From NCBI RefSeq assembly GCF_026191675.1, contig NZ_JAKRRY010000042.1:1-46202 (forward strand): a stretch of 46,202 bases of DNA. The letters run 5' to 3'. Positions 34,368-42,489 of the stretch are shown here, piece after piece. The translations under genes and the position numbers were made by a program. Numbering within the stretch: position 1 is the stretch's first letter; each line of letters begins with the position of its first letter. The stretch comes from Vibrio qingdaonensis. Lineage in GTDB: Bacteria; Pseudomonadota; Gammaproteobacteria; Enterobacterales; Vibrionaceae. The notes beneath the pieces were generated by a model. That model did no database searches, had not been told where the DNA came from, and worked only from the letters and a program-made list of their open reading frames with translations.

Positions 34368-34742
34368 GTGTTCTGGTTCACTTGGAGTCTCGCCTTGATT
34401 GTTTTATTTGTTGCCTGCTTACTCAGCTACGTTTTATTGACAGGGTTTGCTGGATATAAAGCTTATCAGAGTCAACAGCTCCATCTAGCCGATACCTTAC
34501 TTCCCATTTGGATCATCGCATGCTGGTCATCACTCGCAGCTTTTGGTTTTGGGCAGCAAAGTCTTGGGAATCTCATAGAGCTTCCACTCCTGCTTTTTCT
34601 TACCAGCCTGCTCTACAATTTCCAGGTCTATCTTGTCCTTTCAAGCCCGAGCAAAAGGTTGCTAACAAGACATGCTATTTACATCGTCACGCTTATGATG
34701 ACCATTACGACTCGCCTCTTTTTCCCGCTGATTGTGGAATGA
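34368..34742 (+). CDS. small integral membrane protein, possibly MAPEG-like
   Basis: A 124-residue hydrophobic protein with four predicted spans. Q-Q-S-L-G-N-L-I-E-L-P-L-L-L-F in the third region resembles the N-x2-E-x-P motif of MAPEG proteins, but the usual R-x-H-A-N motif is not clear. A stop codon lies directly before the GTG at 34368, so the start cannot be further upstream; there is no clear ribosome site. Function unknown. Confidence 0.55.
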   Translation: MFWFTWSLALIVLFVACLLSYVLLTGFAGYKAYQSQQLHLADTLLPIWIIACWSSLAAFGFGQQSLGNLIELPLLLFLTSLLYNFQVYLVLSSPSKRLLTRHAIYIVTLMMTITTRLFFPLIVE

Positions 34743-34816
34743 TTGACATCAAGAGTACCATAGCATCCGTTATTGACAGCCGACCTAACACTCTCACTGA
34801 ACCTTCTTGAACTATC

Positions 34817-34844
34817 ACTTATCACTTATCACTTATCACTTATC
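34817..34844. repeat. 7-base tandem repeat (ACTTATC)4
   Basis: Four perfect head-to-tail copies in the noncoding gap (34743-35001) upstream of the NAD(P)-binding protein gene. The flanking TATC gives a partial fifth copy. Nothing else is recognised in that gap except a ribosome site (AAGGA, 34988) for the next gene. Confidence 0.95.
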
Positions 34845-35001
34845 AGCTTAACCTTATTACTAATCGTTACGTTTCGTTTATCCGTCACTGGTTATTTCAC
34901 GTTATCATTCGATTATCGTACAATCACAAAAGTACCATATGGAAGTGGGGACACGACAGAGTGTTATTTTGCTGGCCTAACACAAATAAGGACTGGATTT
35001 T

Positions 35002-35895
35002 ATGTTAACGACAAACGTTCTAATCGCAGGTGCGACTGGCTATCTCGGTCAGCATATTGTTAACGAAGTGGCCGCGAGAGGGATGACCTTAAAAGCATTA
35101 GTACGTAGCCCAAAGAAGCTTTGTCAACAGAAACTTAGTCAACAACACATACTCCCAGAGCAGATTATTCAAGCAGAGGTGACTGAGCCAGAAACGTTGC
35201 ACGGCATCTGTATCAATACCGATGTCGTTATTTCTGTCATTGGCATTACTCGCCAAACGGATAAGTTGTCCTACGACGAAGTCGACTATCAAGGCAACCT
35301 CAATTTACTGCGTGAAGCAAAAGCAGCTGGCGTCAAAAAATTCATTTATGTGTCAGTATTTCGAGGAGAACAACTGCAAGATGTAGCGATTTGCCGCGCG
35401 AAAGAAAAGTTTGTCTCGGAACTCAAATTATCAGGGCTAGAATACTGTATTATCCGCCCTACAGGTTTCTTTTCTGACCTAAGTGAAATATTTCATATGG
35501 CACAAAAGAGTAAAGCCTATTTATTCGGCGATGGTGGGTTTCGCAGCAATCCCATACACGGTGCAGATTTAGCCACTGTATGTGTTGATGCTATCACAAC
35601 CAACGTGGACGAAATCGCAGTGGGGGGACCGGAAGTGTTGAGCCACAAAGAAATGGTAGATATTGCCTTTGATGTGCTAGGTAAGCAGGCGCGTATTCGC
35701 TACATCCCAGAATGGATTCGAAAAAGTGCGCTTTGGTCTGCTCGTCATCTAACACCAAAATACGCCAGCGGCCCTCTCGAGTTTTTTATGACGGTAATGG
35801 CTATGAATATGGTCGCACCAACTTATGGTACACAAACATTGCGCGCCCATTTTGAGAGCTTGCATAGCCAACCCAGCAGTGAGCCTAGTCGCTAA
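35002..35895 (+). CDS. NAD(P)-binding atypical SDR (NmrA-like) protein
   Basis: A 297-residue soluble protein. The N-terminal Rossmann motif G-A-T-G-Y-L-G (10-16) and V-D-Y-Q-G-N-L-N-L-L-R-E-A-K-A-A-G-V-K (split around residue 93-110) are typical of the atypical SDR/NmrA-like group, as is C-I-I-R-P-T-G-F at about 150. These proteins are redox sensors or oxidoreductases; the substrate cannot be predicted. Monocistronic; start preceded by AAGGA at 9 bases. Confidence 0.8.
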   Translation: MLTTNVLIAGATGYLGQHIVNEVAARGMTLKALVRSPKKLCQQKLSQQHILPEQIIQAEVTEPETLHGICINTDVVISVIGITRQTDKLSYDEVDYQGNLNLLREAKAAGVKKFIYVSVFRGEQLQDVAICRAKEKFVSELKLSGLEYCIIRPTGFFSDLSEIFHMAQKSKAYLFGDGGFRSNPIHGADLATVCVDAITTNVDEIAVGGPEVLSHKEMVDIAFDVLGKQARIRYIPEWIRKSALWSARHLTPKYASGPLEFFMTVMAMNMVAPTYGTQTLRAHFESLHSQPSSEPSR

Positions 35896-35984
35896 CATTA
35901 GATTCAACGTGACCTCATGCGCACAACGCTGCTGCAGGCAAACCATACAAAAAAATCGATGCGAATAAGAACGACTAATTAGAA

Positions 35985-36005
35985 AGGTGGTGATAATCAC
36001 CACCT
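35985..36005. terminator. short hairpin at the end of hcr
   Basis: AGGTGGTGA-TAA-TCACCACCT, 9-base stem. On the minus strand it is followed by TTTCTAATT, so it may end the hcp-hcr transcript. Confidence 0.55.
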
Positions 36006-36033
36006 ACCATCACAGTTTAGCCCAACACCGACA

Positions 36034-37080
36034 TTAGTTTAGCGCCACTTCAACATCTGTCTTGATTTGGCTAGAACACGCTAGTACAAAGCCATTCTCT
36101 ACGTCTGCTGCCGTTAATGTTTCCGTACTTGAAGACTGCACTTGTCCTACTTTCACCTTACATTTACAAGAACCGCATATGCCGCTACGACATGCCGCAA
36201 TAACAGGAACCCCGCCTTTTTCCAAAGCATCCAATAGTAAACTGCCCGCTTCAGCGTCCAACTCTACGCCAAAATCAGGAACCATGACCTTAACTGAGGT
36301 AACATCTTGGGTTACGTCTGTTACCGTACCGTCGGTAATATGCTGCGATTCCGCTGGAGTAAAGCTCTCTTGATGGAAATGAGACATATCGAAATCCGCT
36401 TGCTCCAATGCCGACTTAACCACTTCCATGAACCCGGTAGGTCCGCACAAATAAATCGTGCGATCGTGAAAGTCTGCCACTAATTTTAGCAGCCACTCTA
36501 GGCTAATTACACCCTGTGGATACTCGGTGCCACTGCTATCTTCGAGCAACATCTTAAGATTGAAGTTATCAACCGTATCATTCAATTCACTGATTTTATT
36601 GAAATAGATAGTATCTTGCTTGCTTTTCGCTAAATGCAAAAATTCAATGTCTACATGCGCGTTATTGGCCAACCAATCATCGACCATTGACATCACTGGG
36701 GTAATACCACATCCGGCGCTAATCATCAGCACCTTCTCTTGAGGTATACAATCCACATTGTTGAACTGACCCACGGGTGTCATTGCCTCAACCCGTTGAC
36801 CGACCTCTAATTGCTCTACAACGTGATTTGACACTAAGCCATTCGATACACGTTTCACCGTAAAACGTAAACTGCTGTCCCCAGGCTTCGAACTTATTGA
36901 ATACGCGCGAAAGTGCTTGTTACCCTCGATATCAAAGCCTAATGATGAAAACTGACCAGGCTTGAACTGAAACGTTACATCATGACGATTTGGCGACAAC
37001 TCAAATGTGACCGAATCTGGTGTTTCAAACCATTTCTTCGTGCACGTAAGCGCCACTGCCCCTGACTGAGACCATGCCAT
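36034..37080 (-). CDS. hcr: Hcr, NADH oxidoreductase for hybrid-cluster protein
   Basis: A 348-residue flavoprotein. FAD-binding domain (about 8-105, with R-A-Y-S-I-S-S), NAD domain (about 110-240, with G-C-G-I-T-P and C-G-P-T-G-F-M) and a C-terminal [2Fe-2S] ferredoxin domain with C-R-S-G-I-C-G-S-C-K-C and a final C in L-A-C-S. It reduces Hcp, encoded 89 bases upstream in the same direction, and together they handle NO. Length close to E. coli Hcr (322). Confidence 0.9.
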   Translation of the reverse strand: MAWSQSGAVALTCTKKWFETPDSVTFELSPNRHDVTFQFKPGQFSSLGFDIEGNKHFRAYSISSKPGDSSLRFTVKRVSNGLVSNHVVEQLEVGQRVEAMTPVGQFNNVDCIPQEKVLMISAGCGITPVMSMVDDWLANNAHVDIEFLHLAKSKQDTIYFNKISELNDTVDNFNLKMLLEDSSGTEYPQGVISLEWLLKLVADFHDRTIYLCGPTGFMEVVKSALEQADFDMSHFHQESFTPAESQHITDGTVTDVTQDVTSVKVMVPDFGVELDAEAGSLLLDALEKGGVPVIAACRSGICGSCKCKVKVGQVQSSSTETLTAADVENGFVLACSSQIKTDVEVALN

Positions 37081-37169
37081 ATTACTCTCCTAACAATTGG
37101 CAATAGCGCCCTAAAGCACCATTGCCATTTTACTTAACAACATGGCGAACAAATGAAGCTCGTCATTCA

Positions 37170-38831
37170 CTACGCCGCTAAAATAGTTTTAAGATCTTCT
37201 TCAACCGTTGTAATACCACGCATATCAAACTTGTCTTGCATGATTTTCAGTAGGTTATCGGTTAGGAAAGCCGGGGCCGTTGGGCCGGTATAGATGCCTT
37301 TAACGCCTAGAGCAAACAGGGTTAGCAAAATCACAATCGCTTTTTGCTCAAACCAAGACAGCACAAGCGTTAATGGCAACTCGTTAATCCCACAATCAAA
37401 CTCATCTGCGAGCGCGAGAGCAAGTTGAATTGCTGAATAGGCATCATTACATTGGCCTACATCCAAAAGACGAGGAATGCCATTGATGTCACCAAATTCA
37501 TTCTTATTGAAGCGGAATTTACCACAAGCCAACGTCAGAATAACGCTGTCATCTGGCGCTTGAGCCGTAAAGTCCGTGTAATAACTGCGTTCAGATTTAT
37601 CACCATCACAACCGCCCACTAGGAAGAAATGCTTAATCGCCCCCGCTTTCACTTGTTCAACCACAGCAGGCGCGGCTTGCATCAGCGCATTACGACCAAA
37701 TCCAACCGTAATCATGTGCTCAATTTCGTTATGCTTAAAGCCCTCTAATGCAAGTGCACAATCAATCACTTGACTGAAATCGTCACCTTCAAGGTGAGCC
37801 AAACCCGGCCAGCCAACAATGCTACGGGTAAACAGACGATCAGCGTATTGACCAACATCTGGGTTCAGTAGGCAATTGGACGTCATAACAATAGCGCCTG
37901 GGAAGTTAGCAAATTCTTTTTGCTGATTTTGCCAAGCACTGCCGTAGTTACCGGCTAGATGAGGGTATTTTTTAAGCTCTGGATAAGCATGGGCAGGGAG
38001 CATTTCACCGTTGGTATAAACGTTGATGCCTTTCCCTTCGGTTTGTTGCAAGATTTTTTCCAAATCATGTAGGTCATGTCCAGAGACTAGAATACATTTG
38101 CCTTGAATGGTCTTCACATTTACTTGGCTTGGCTCTGGATGGCCAAAGGTGTCGGTTTCACCTTTATCCAGCATTTCCATGATTTTGTAGTTCATTAAAC
38201 CAATCTGCATGGAGGTGTTGAGTAAGGCTTCGAGCTCTGTCGGGTCCGTACCTAACCAAGACATAATTTGATGGTATTCCGCGTAGACCGCCTCATCGGT
38301 TTGCGACAGCACTCGAGCGTGCTCTAGATAAGCCGCCGCCCCTTTTAAGCCATAAAGACACAACAAACGCAGCCCAATAACATCTTCATGTAAGCTATCG
38401 TGACCACGGTTTACCGCCGCTGTTGGTGCAAACGCCAACAACGCTTCTTTTGACGTAGGTAAGTCAAATAATGCCGCTGACGACAAAGCATCAAGTTGAA
38501 TGTCTTGCAGGGTTGCAGCTGCCGTAACTTGCTCTTGCAGTCGTTGCTTATAAGTCGCGGCTAGGTTTGCGAGTTCAATAATACGCTCAGGATCGAAGTT
38601 TACGTTGGTCAATGTTGAGAAAAATGCACGAGGTGCCCATTGATCAATCTCTTGATCAATAATGCCAACTTTGCGGCCTTGCTCTGCCCAAAAAGAGACA
38701 CCTTGTAACGTATAGACCAATACATCTTGCAGATCAGACACTTCTGATGTTTTGCCACACATGCCTTGAGAGTATGAACAACCCTTAGATACAGGGGTTT
38801 GGATAGTTTGTTCGCATTGAATACAGAACAT
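37170..38831 (-). CDS. hcp: Hcp, hybrid-cluster protein (NO reductase/hydroxylamine reductase)
   Basis: A 553-residue cytoplasmic protein. The N-terminal iron-sulfur cysteines C3, C6, C18 and C25 have the C-x2-C-x11-C-x6-C spacing of facultative anaerobes. Later conserved stretches typical of the hybrid cluster are seen (G-H-D-L-H-D-L-E; S-N-C-L-L-N-P; G-G-C-D-G-D; L-A-C-G-K-F; D-V-G-Q-C-N-D). Hcp removes NO formed during nitrate/nitrite respiration, which fits with the nap cluster in this window. Upstream lie a sigma-54 type promoter and two NorR-type sites. Confidence 0.95.
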   Translation of the reverse strand: MFCIQCEQTIQTPVSKGCSYSQGMCGKTSEVSDLQDVLVYTLQGVSFWAEQGRKVGIIDQEIDQWAPRAFFSTLTNVNFDPERIIELANLAATYKQRLQEQVTAAATLQDIQLDALSSAALFDLPTSKEALLAFAPTAAVNRGHDSLHEDVIGLRLLCLYGLKGAAAYLEHARVLSQTDEAVYAEYHQIMSWLGTDPTELEALLNTSMQIGLMNYKIMEMLDKGETDTFGHPEPSQVNVKTIQGKCILVSGHDLHDLEKILQQTEGKGINVYTNGEMLPAHAYPELKKYPHLAGNYGSAWQNQQKEFANFPGAIVMTSNCLLNPDVGQYADRLFTRSIVGWPGLAHLEGDDFSQVIDCALALEGFKHNEIEHMITVGFGRNALMQAAPAVVEQVKAGAIKHFFLVGGCDGDKSERSYYTDFTAQAPDDSVILTLACGKFRFNKNEFGDINGIPRLLDVGQCNDAYSAIQLALALADEFDCGINELPLTLVLSWFEQKAIVILLTLFALGVKGIYTGPTAPAFLTDNLLKIMQDKFDMRGITTVEEDLKTILAA

Positions 38832-38903
38832 ATTTAGAACTCCAGTGTTTTCAATTCCTTGCTCTGGTGCATAGCCAAAGCCATTTATTAACTACTGGGT
38901 AAT

Positions 38904-38919
38904 TGCACTTACCGTGCCA
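38904..38919 (-). promoter_or_regulatory. sigma-54 (-24/-12) promoter of hcp-hcr
   Basis: On the minus strand TGGCACG-GTAA-GTGCA. The sigma-54 consensus is TGGCACG-N4-TTGCW; only one defined position differs, and the GG and GC dinucleotides have the required 10-base spacing. The predicted start near 38893 gives a 62-base leader before the hcp ATG. Confidence 0.8.
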
Positions 38920-38983
38920 AAAGAGTAAAAAATATAACCAATTGAATTATATGAAATTTAACAACAAATCCACAATTAAAACG

Positions 38984-38995
38984 TGTCATTTAGAC
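38984..38995 (-). promoter_or_regulatory. NorR-type enhancer site (proximal)
   Basis: TGTCATTTAGAC contains GT-N7-AC with inverted GTC/GAC ends and an AT centre, the pattern of NorR sites. It lies about 97 bases upstream of the predicted hcp start. Confidence 0.6.
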
Positions 38996-39028
38996 TGCCA
39001 TCTACCGAGTACAAATAAACATCATTAT

Positions 39029-39040
39029 GTCTAAATGACA
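39029..39040 (-). promoter_or_regulatory. NorR-type enhancer site (distal)
   Basis: GTCTAAATGACA is the exact inverted copy of the 12-base element at 38984-38995 and sits in a perfect ATGTC-N5-GACAT dyad (39027-39041). It lies about 140 bases upstream of the predicted hcp start. Confidence 0.6.
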
Positions 39041-39130
39041 TGATATTTAATCTATCAACAAGGTTTAAAGGATTGTTCGCCGTTACCGTTGTTGGTAAGG
39101 TAAGAAAAAATAACAAGAAAATGAATTTTA

Positions 39131-39853
39131 GTGAACGCAGTAGTCTTTGACAATGTCGATAAATGGTTTGGTGAATTCCAAGCGCTCAACGGTATCAATT
39201 TAAACGTTAAACAAGGTGAAATTGTCGTTATTTGCGGACCGTCTGGCTCTGGAAAATCGACGCTCATTCGCTGTGTTAACGGGCTAGAACAGCACAATAG
39301 TGGTGCTATTACCGTACTTGGCCACCCTAATAACGCCAAGAATATTGCCCCGGGACAAGTCGGGATGGTGTTTCAGCATTTCAACCTATTTCCACACCTA
39401 ACCGTACTTGAAAACCTCACGTTAGCGCCTATTCGCACACTCAAGCTATCAAAAGCCGCCGCAAATGAACGTGGGCTCGAAATGCTCGCCCGAGTCAAAA
39501 TAGCCGATCAGGCACACAAGTACCCATCTCAGCTTTCTGGAGGGCAACAGCAACGCGTCGCAATTGCTCGCTCGCTATGTATGAAACCCACCATATTGTT
39601 GTTTGATGAACCCACTTCCGCGCTCGACCCTGAAATGATTAGTGAAGTGCTAAATGTGATGATAGAGCTTGCAGAAGAAGGGATGACAATGCTTTGTGTC
39701 ACTCACGAAATGGGGTTTGCTAAGCGAGTCGCTGATAAAGTGGTTTTTATGGATGAAGGTCGTATTATCGAATTAGCCTCACCTAGTACTATCTTTGACG
39801 CTCCCGCTCACCCTCGTACCAAAGCATTTTTAGATAAGATCCTTAACCATTGA
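39131..39853 (+). CDS. polar amino acid ABC transporter, ATP-binding subunit (GlnQ-like)
   Basis: A 240-residue ATPase. Walker A G-P-S-G-S-G-K-S-T (about 36-44), Q-loop V-F-Q-H-F-N-L-F, signature L-S-G-G-Q-Q-Q-R and Walker B L-L-F-D-E-P-T-S-A-L-D-P are complete. The Q-H-F-N-L-F-P-H-L-T sequence is typical of polar amino acid importers (GlnQ, AapP). It starts with GTG; no stronger start is in frame. First gene of a four-gene operon with two permeases and a binding protein. A small inverted repeat TTACC-N6-GGTAA (39083-39098) lies upstream. Confidence 0.92.
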   Translation: MNAVVFDNVDKWFGEFQALNGINLNVKQGEIVVICGPSGSGKSTLIRCVNGLEQHNSGAITVLGHPNNAKNIAPGQVGMVFQHFNLFPHLTVLENLTLAPIRTLKLSKAAANERGLEMLARVKIADQAHKYPSQLSGGQQQRVAIARSLCMKPTILLFDEPTSALDPEMISEVLNVMIELAEEGMTMLCVTHEMGFAKRVADKVVFMDEGRIIELASPSTIFDAPAHPRTKAFLDKILNH

Positions 39854-40674
39854 TGACATCAAAAGCAGCATCTCAATCAGCTCTGGTAACCATCATTAAG
39901 CCAGTCGCTTCAGCACTATTACAAATAGCCATCATTATCTTTGGCCTAATTTGGCTGCTAGATAGCGGTGCTCAAAACATGGGATACCATTGGCAATGGG
40001 AACGAGTGCCACATTACCTCGCCTTTTATGAAGATGGAACATGGTGGCCTGCCGAGCTACTTGATGGGTTGTTAGTAACCATACAAATTAGCGCCGTGGC
40101 GCTGATCTTCACCCTCATATTTGGTTTAGTCACAGCCCTACTAAAGCGTTCAGATTCTATTGTGGGAAGAGGTATTGCGCACTGCTACGTTGAGGGGATT
40201 CGAAATACCCCTCTGCTGGTACAAATCTACCTACTTTACTTCGTTTTCGGCCCAATCATTGGGCTCGACCGCTTCTTTACAGCTGTACTCGCACTCGCAC
40301 TATTTCAAGGCGCGTACACGGCAGAGATACTCCGAGCGGGGTTAATGAGTATTCCCAAGGGCCAAAAAGAAGCGTGCCGAAGCGTCGGGCTATCACCATT
40401 TTTCACCTATTACGATGTGATATTACCTCAAGTCGTGCGCCGCACTCTGCCGCCGCTCACCAATGAGGTTGTATCACTGATTAAAAACTCTTCTATTGTT
40501 AGTGTCATGGCGATTTTTGACCTTACTACCGAAGGGCGAAATATTGTTTCCGAAACCGCGATGCCGTTTGAAATATGGTTTACCGTTGCGGCTATTTATT
40601 TGGTATTAACACTCTCGCTATCGGCTGTTTCAGCTTGGCTAGAGCATAGACTAAACACCGAAAAAACGACCTAA
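39853..40674 (+). CDS. polar amino acid ABC transporter, permease subunit 1
   Basis: About 273 residues from the ATG at 39853, whose A is the last base of the upstream TGA stop (TGATG), so the two genes are coupled. A TTG one codon earlier is less likely. Several spans and the permease motif G-A-Y-T-A-E-I-L-R-A-G-L-x-S-I-P-K-G-Q (split about residues 155-175) of the HisMQ family are visible. It forms the membrane channel with the second permease encoded at 41530. Confidence 0.92.
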   Translation: MTSKAASQSALVTIIKPVASALLQIAIIIFGLIWLLDSGAQNMGYHWQWERVPHYLAFYEDGTWWPAELLDGLLVTIQISAVALIFTLIFGLVTALLKRSDSIVGRGIAHCYVEGIRNTPLLVQIYLLYFVFGPIIGLDRFFTAVLALALFQGAYTAEILRAGLMSIPKGQKEACRSVGLSPFFTYYDVILPQVVRRTLPPLTNEVVSLIKNSSIVSVMAIFDLTTEGRNIVSETAMPFEIWFTVAAIYLVLTLSLSAVSAWLEHRLNTEKTT

Positions 40675-40701
40675 CCTCATTTGTACTCAAGGAGCCACAC
40701 G

Positions 40702-41526
40702 ATGAAAAGGACATTAACGACAGTAACCAAGGCCGCGGCGGTTCTGCTTTTGGGGCTAAGCGCATCCATTAGCGCTTATGCTAGCGATACACCAAACCTC
40801 GACAAAATTAATGAAAGAGGTACATTACGCGTTGGTATGTCTACCTTCGTTCCATGGGCAATGCGCGACAAGCAAGGGGATCTCGTCGGCTTTGAAATTG
40901 ATGTGGCAAAACGATTAGCGGCAGATTCTGGCTGGAAAGTTGAATTTGTTCCAACCGCATGGGACGGTATCATTCCAGCACTATTATCACAAAAATTTGA
41001 TGTCATCATTGGTGGCATGTCCATTACACCTGAGCGCTCTAAAAGCGTGCTCTTCACGCAACCATACTCACATTCTGGCGTACAAATTGCGGCAAGCAAA
41101 AAACTTGCTGCCGGATTCTCCACCATTGAAGACTTTAACTCACGACGCGTTAAAATAGCAGCTCGTCGAGGCGCTTATACTGTACAGGTTGCGCGCGAAA
41201 CCTTCCCTAAAGCTAAAGTTCTTCAATTCGATGACGACGCTCAAGCATTCCAAGAAGTGCTTAATGGCAATGCTCATGCTGTTATTGCCTCTAGCCCAAA
41301 ACCTGAACATGAGGCAGTGAAAAACTCAAACGCTCTCTTTATCCCGTTTGACGACCGTCTCTCTAAAGGCAACGAAGCTTTCGCTGTGCGTTTAGGTGAA
41401 GACGACAAAACTGCGTTTTTTGACCAATGGATCCAAGCCCGAACGGATGATGGCTGGTTAAAAGAGCGCTATGAATTCTGGTTCTCTACCCTCGACTGGC
41501 AAAACCAAGTCGCAACTGGACAATAA
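40702..41526 (+). CDS. polar amino acid ABC transporter, periplasmic substrate-binding protein
   Basis: About 274 residues from the ATG at 40702, chosen because AAGGAG lies 7 bases before it; an in-frame TTG at 40681 would add only 7 residues before the signal peptide. Signal peptide with A-Y-A-S cut site. Family 3 binding-protein signature G-F-E-I-D-V-A-K-R-L-A and the M-S-I-T-P-E-R-S-K-S segment, whose Arg usually holds the ligand carboxylate, are clear. Amino acid identity is not predictable. Confidence 0.92.
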   Translation: MKRTLTTVTKAAAVLLLGLSASISAYASDTPNLDKINERGTLRVGMSTFVPWAMRDKQGDLVGFEIDVAKRLAADSGWKVEFVPTAWDGIIPALLSQKFDVIIGGMSITPERSKSVLFTQPYSHSGVQIAASKKLAAGFSTIEDFNSRRVKIAARRGAYTVQVARETFPKAKVLQFDDDAQAFQEVLNGNAHAVIASSPKPEHEAVKNSNALFIPFDDRLSKGNEAFAVRLGEDDKTAFFDQWIQARTDDGWLKERYEFWFSTLDWQNQVATGQ

Positions 41527-41529
41527 AGA

Positions 41530-42435
41530 ATGAGCAATCCCGACGCGCTTTCAACCAAGCCTCAGCAGCCACGTTTACAACGTTGGCGCCTAAATACACT
41601 CGATGTAGTGCTATTAACACTAGTAGCGATGTTAGTCGTATGGCTTGGTTACCGTTCATCTATTGGTATTCACTACCAGTGGAGATGGCACGAAGCATTC
41701 GCGTTGGTTTTCACTCCAAGGGCAGATGGCAGTCTGCCCTATTTTGTTCAAGGCATTCTTTCAACACTTCGACTCAGTCTATGGGGAATGTTGCTAGCAT
41801 TATCGCTAGGGACATTACTCGGACTGGCCAAACACTCAGCGATTAGAGCATTTGCGATTCCTGCAAACTTATTCATTCAGTTAGTCAGGAATATACCACC
41901 ACTCGTATTCATCTTTATTTTTTACTTTTTTGTTTCTAATCAACTCATTCCATTACTCGGACTAACCGAAATTCTAAGAGAACATTCAGGATCAATTAAT
42001 GGTATTCAGTCTTTTCTGTTTGGTCCTAGTCGATTATGGGAGAACTTACTGTCTGGGGTTGTTTGCATTGGGTTACTGTCCTCAGCGTATGTGGCCGAAA
42101 TTGTCCGTTCTGGATTGGCGGCAATACCAAAAGGACAATGGGAAGCAGGTAAGACACTAGGGCTGTCGACTTGGGGCCAATATAAAGACGTGATTGCCCC
42201 GCAAGTCTTAACCATGATAAGTCCAGCTCTTGCGGGACAGGCCATTTCTTTAGTAAAAGACACCTCGATCGTTTCTTTAATCTCGATACAAGAAATGACA
42301 TTTGTTGGCACCGAAATCGCTAACTCTTCCGGTCTCATCTTCGAAATATGGCTGATTGTTGGCTTATGTTACTTCATTTTGTGCTTATCACTTTCACTGC
42401 TATTTAAACGCCTTGAATCACGACACCATCCTTAG
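41530..42435 (+). CDS. polar amino acid ABC transporter, permease subunit 2
   Basis: A 301-residue HisMQ-family permease with the conserved S-A-Y-V-A-E-I-V-R-S-G-L-A-A-I-P-K-G-Q loop (split around residues 185-205) and R-N-I-P-P-L-V-F. It starts 3 bases after the binding-protein stop. Last gene of the four-gene operon; a 54-base gap separates it from the convergent cyoE. Confidence 0.92.
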   Translation: MSNPDALSTKPQQPRLQRWRLNTLDVVLLTLVAMLVVWLGYRSSIGIHYQWRWHEAFALVFTPRADGSLPYFVQGILSTLRLSLWGMLLALSLGTLLGLAKHSAIRAFAIPANLFIQLVRNIPPLVFIFIFYFFVSNQLIPLLGLTEILREHSGSINGIQSFLFGPSRLWENLLSGVVCIGLLSSAYVAEIVRSGLAAIPKGQWEAGKTLGLSTWGQYKDVIAPQVLTMISPALAGQAISLVKDTSIVSLISIQEMTFVGTEIANSSGLIFEIWLIVGLCYFILCLSLSLLFKRLESRHHP

Positions 42436-42489
42436 GTGTGGAGAATAGCAAAGACCTTTAGTTGCCGATATAACCGTCCATACCTCTCA

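Noticed and set aside
38984..39040. NsrR or FNR site upstream of hcp
   Set aside because: The elements lack the long ATGYATTT-type NsrR halves and no TTGAT-N4-ATCAA is present; GT-N7-AC plus a sigma-54 promoter fits better.
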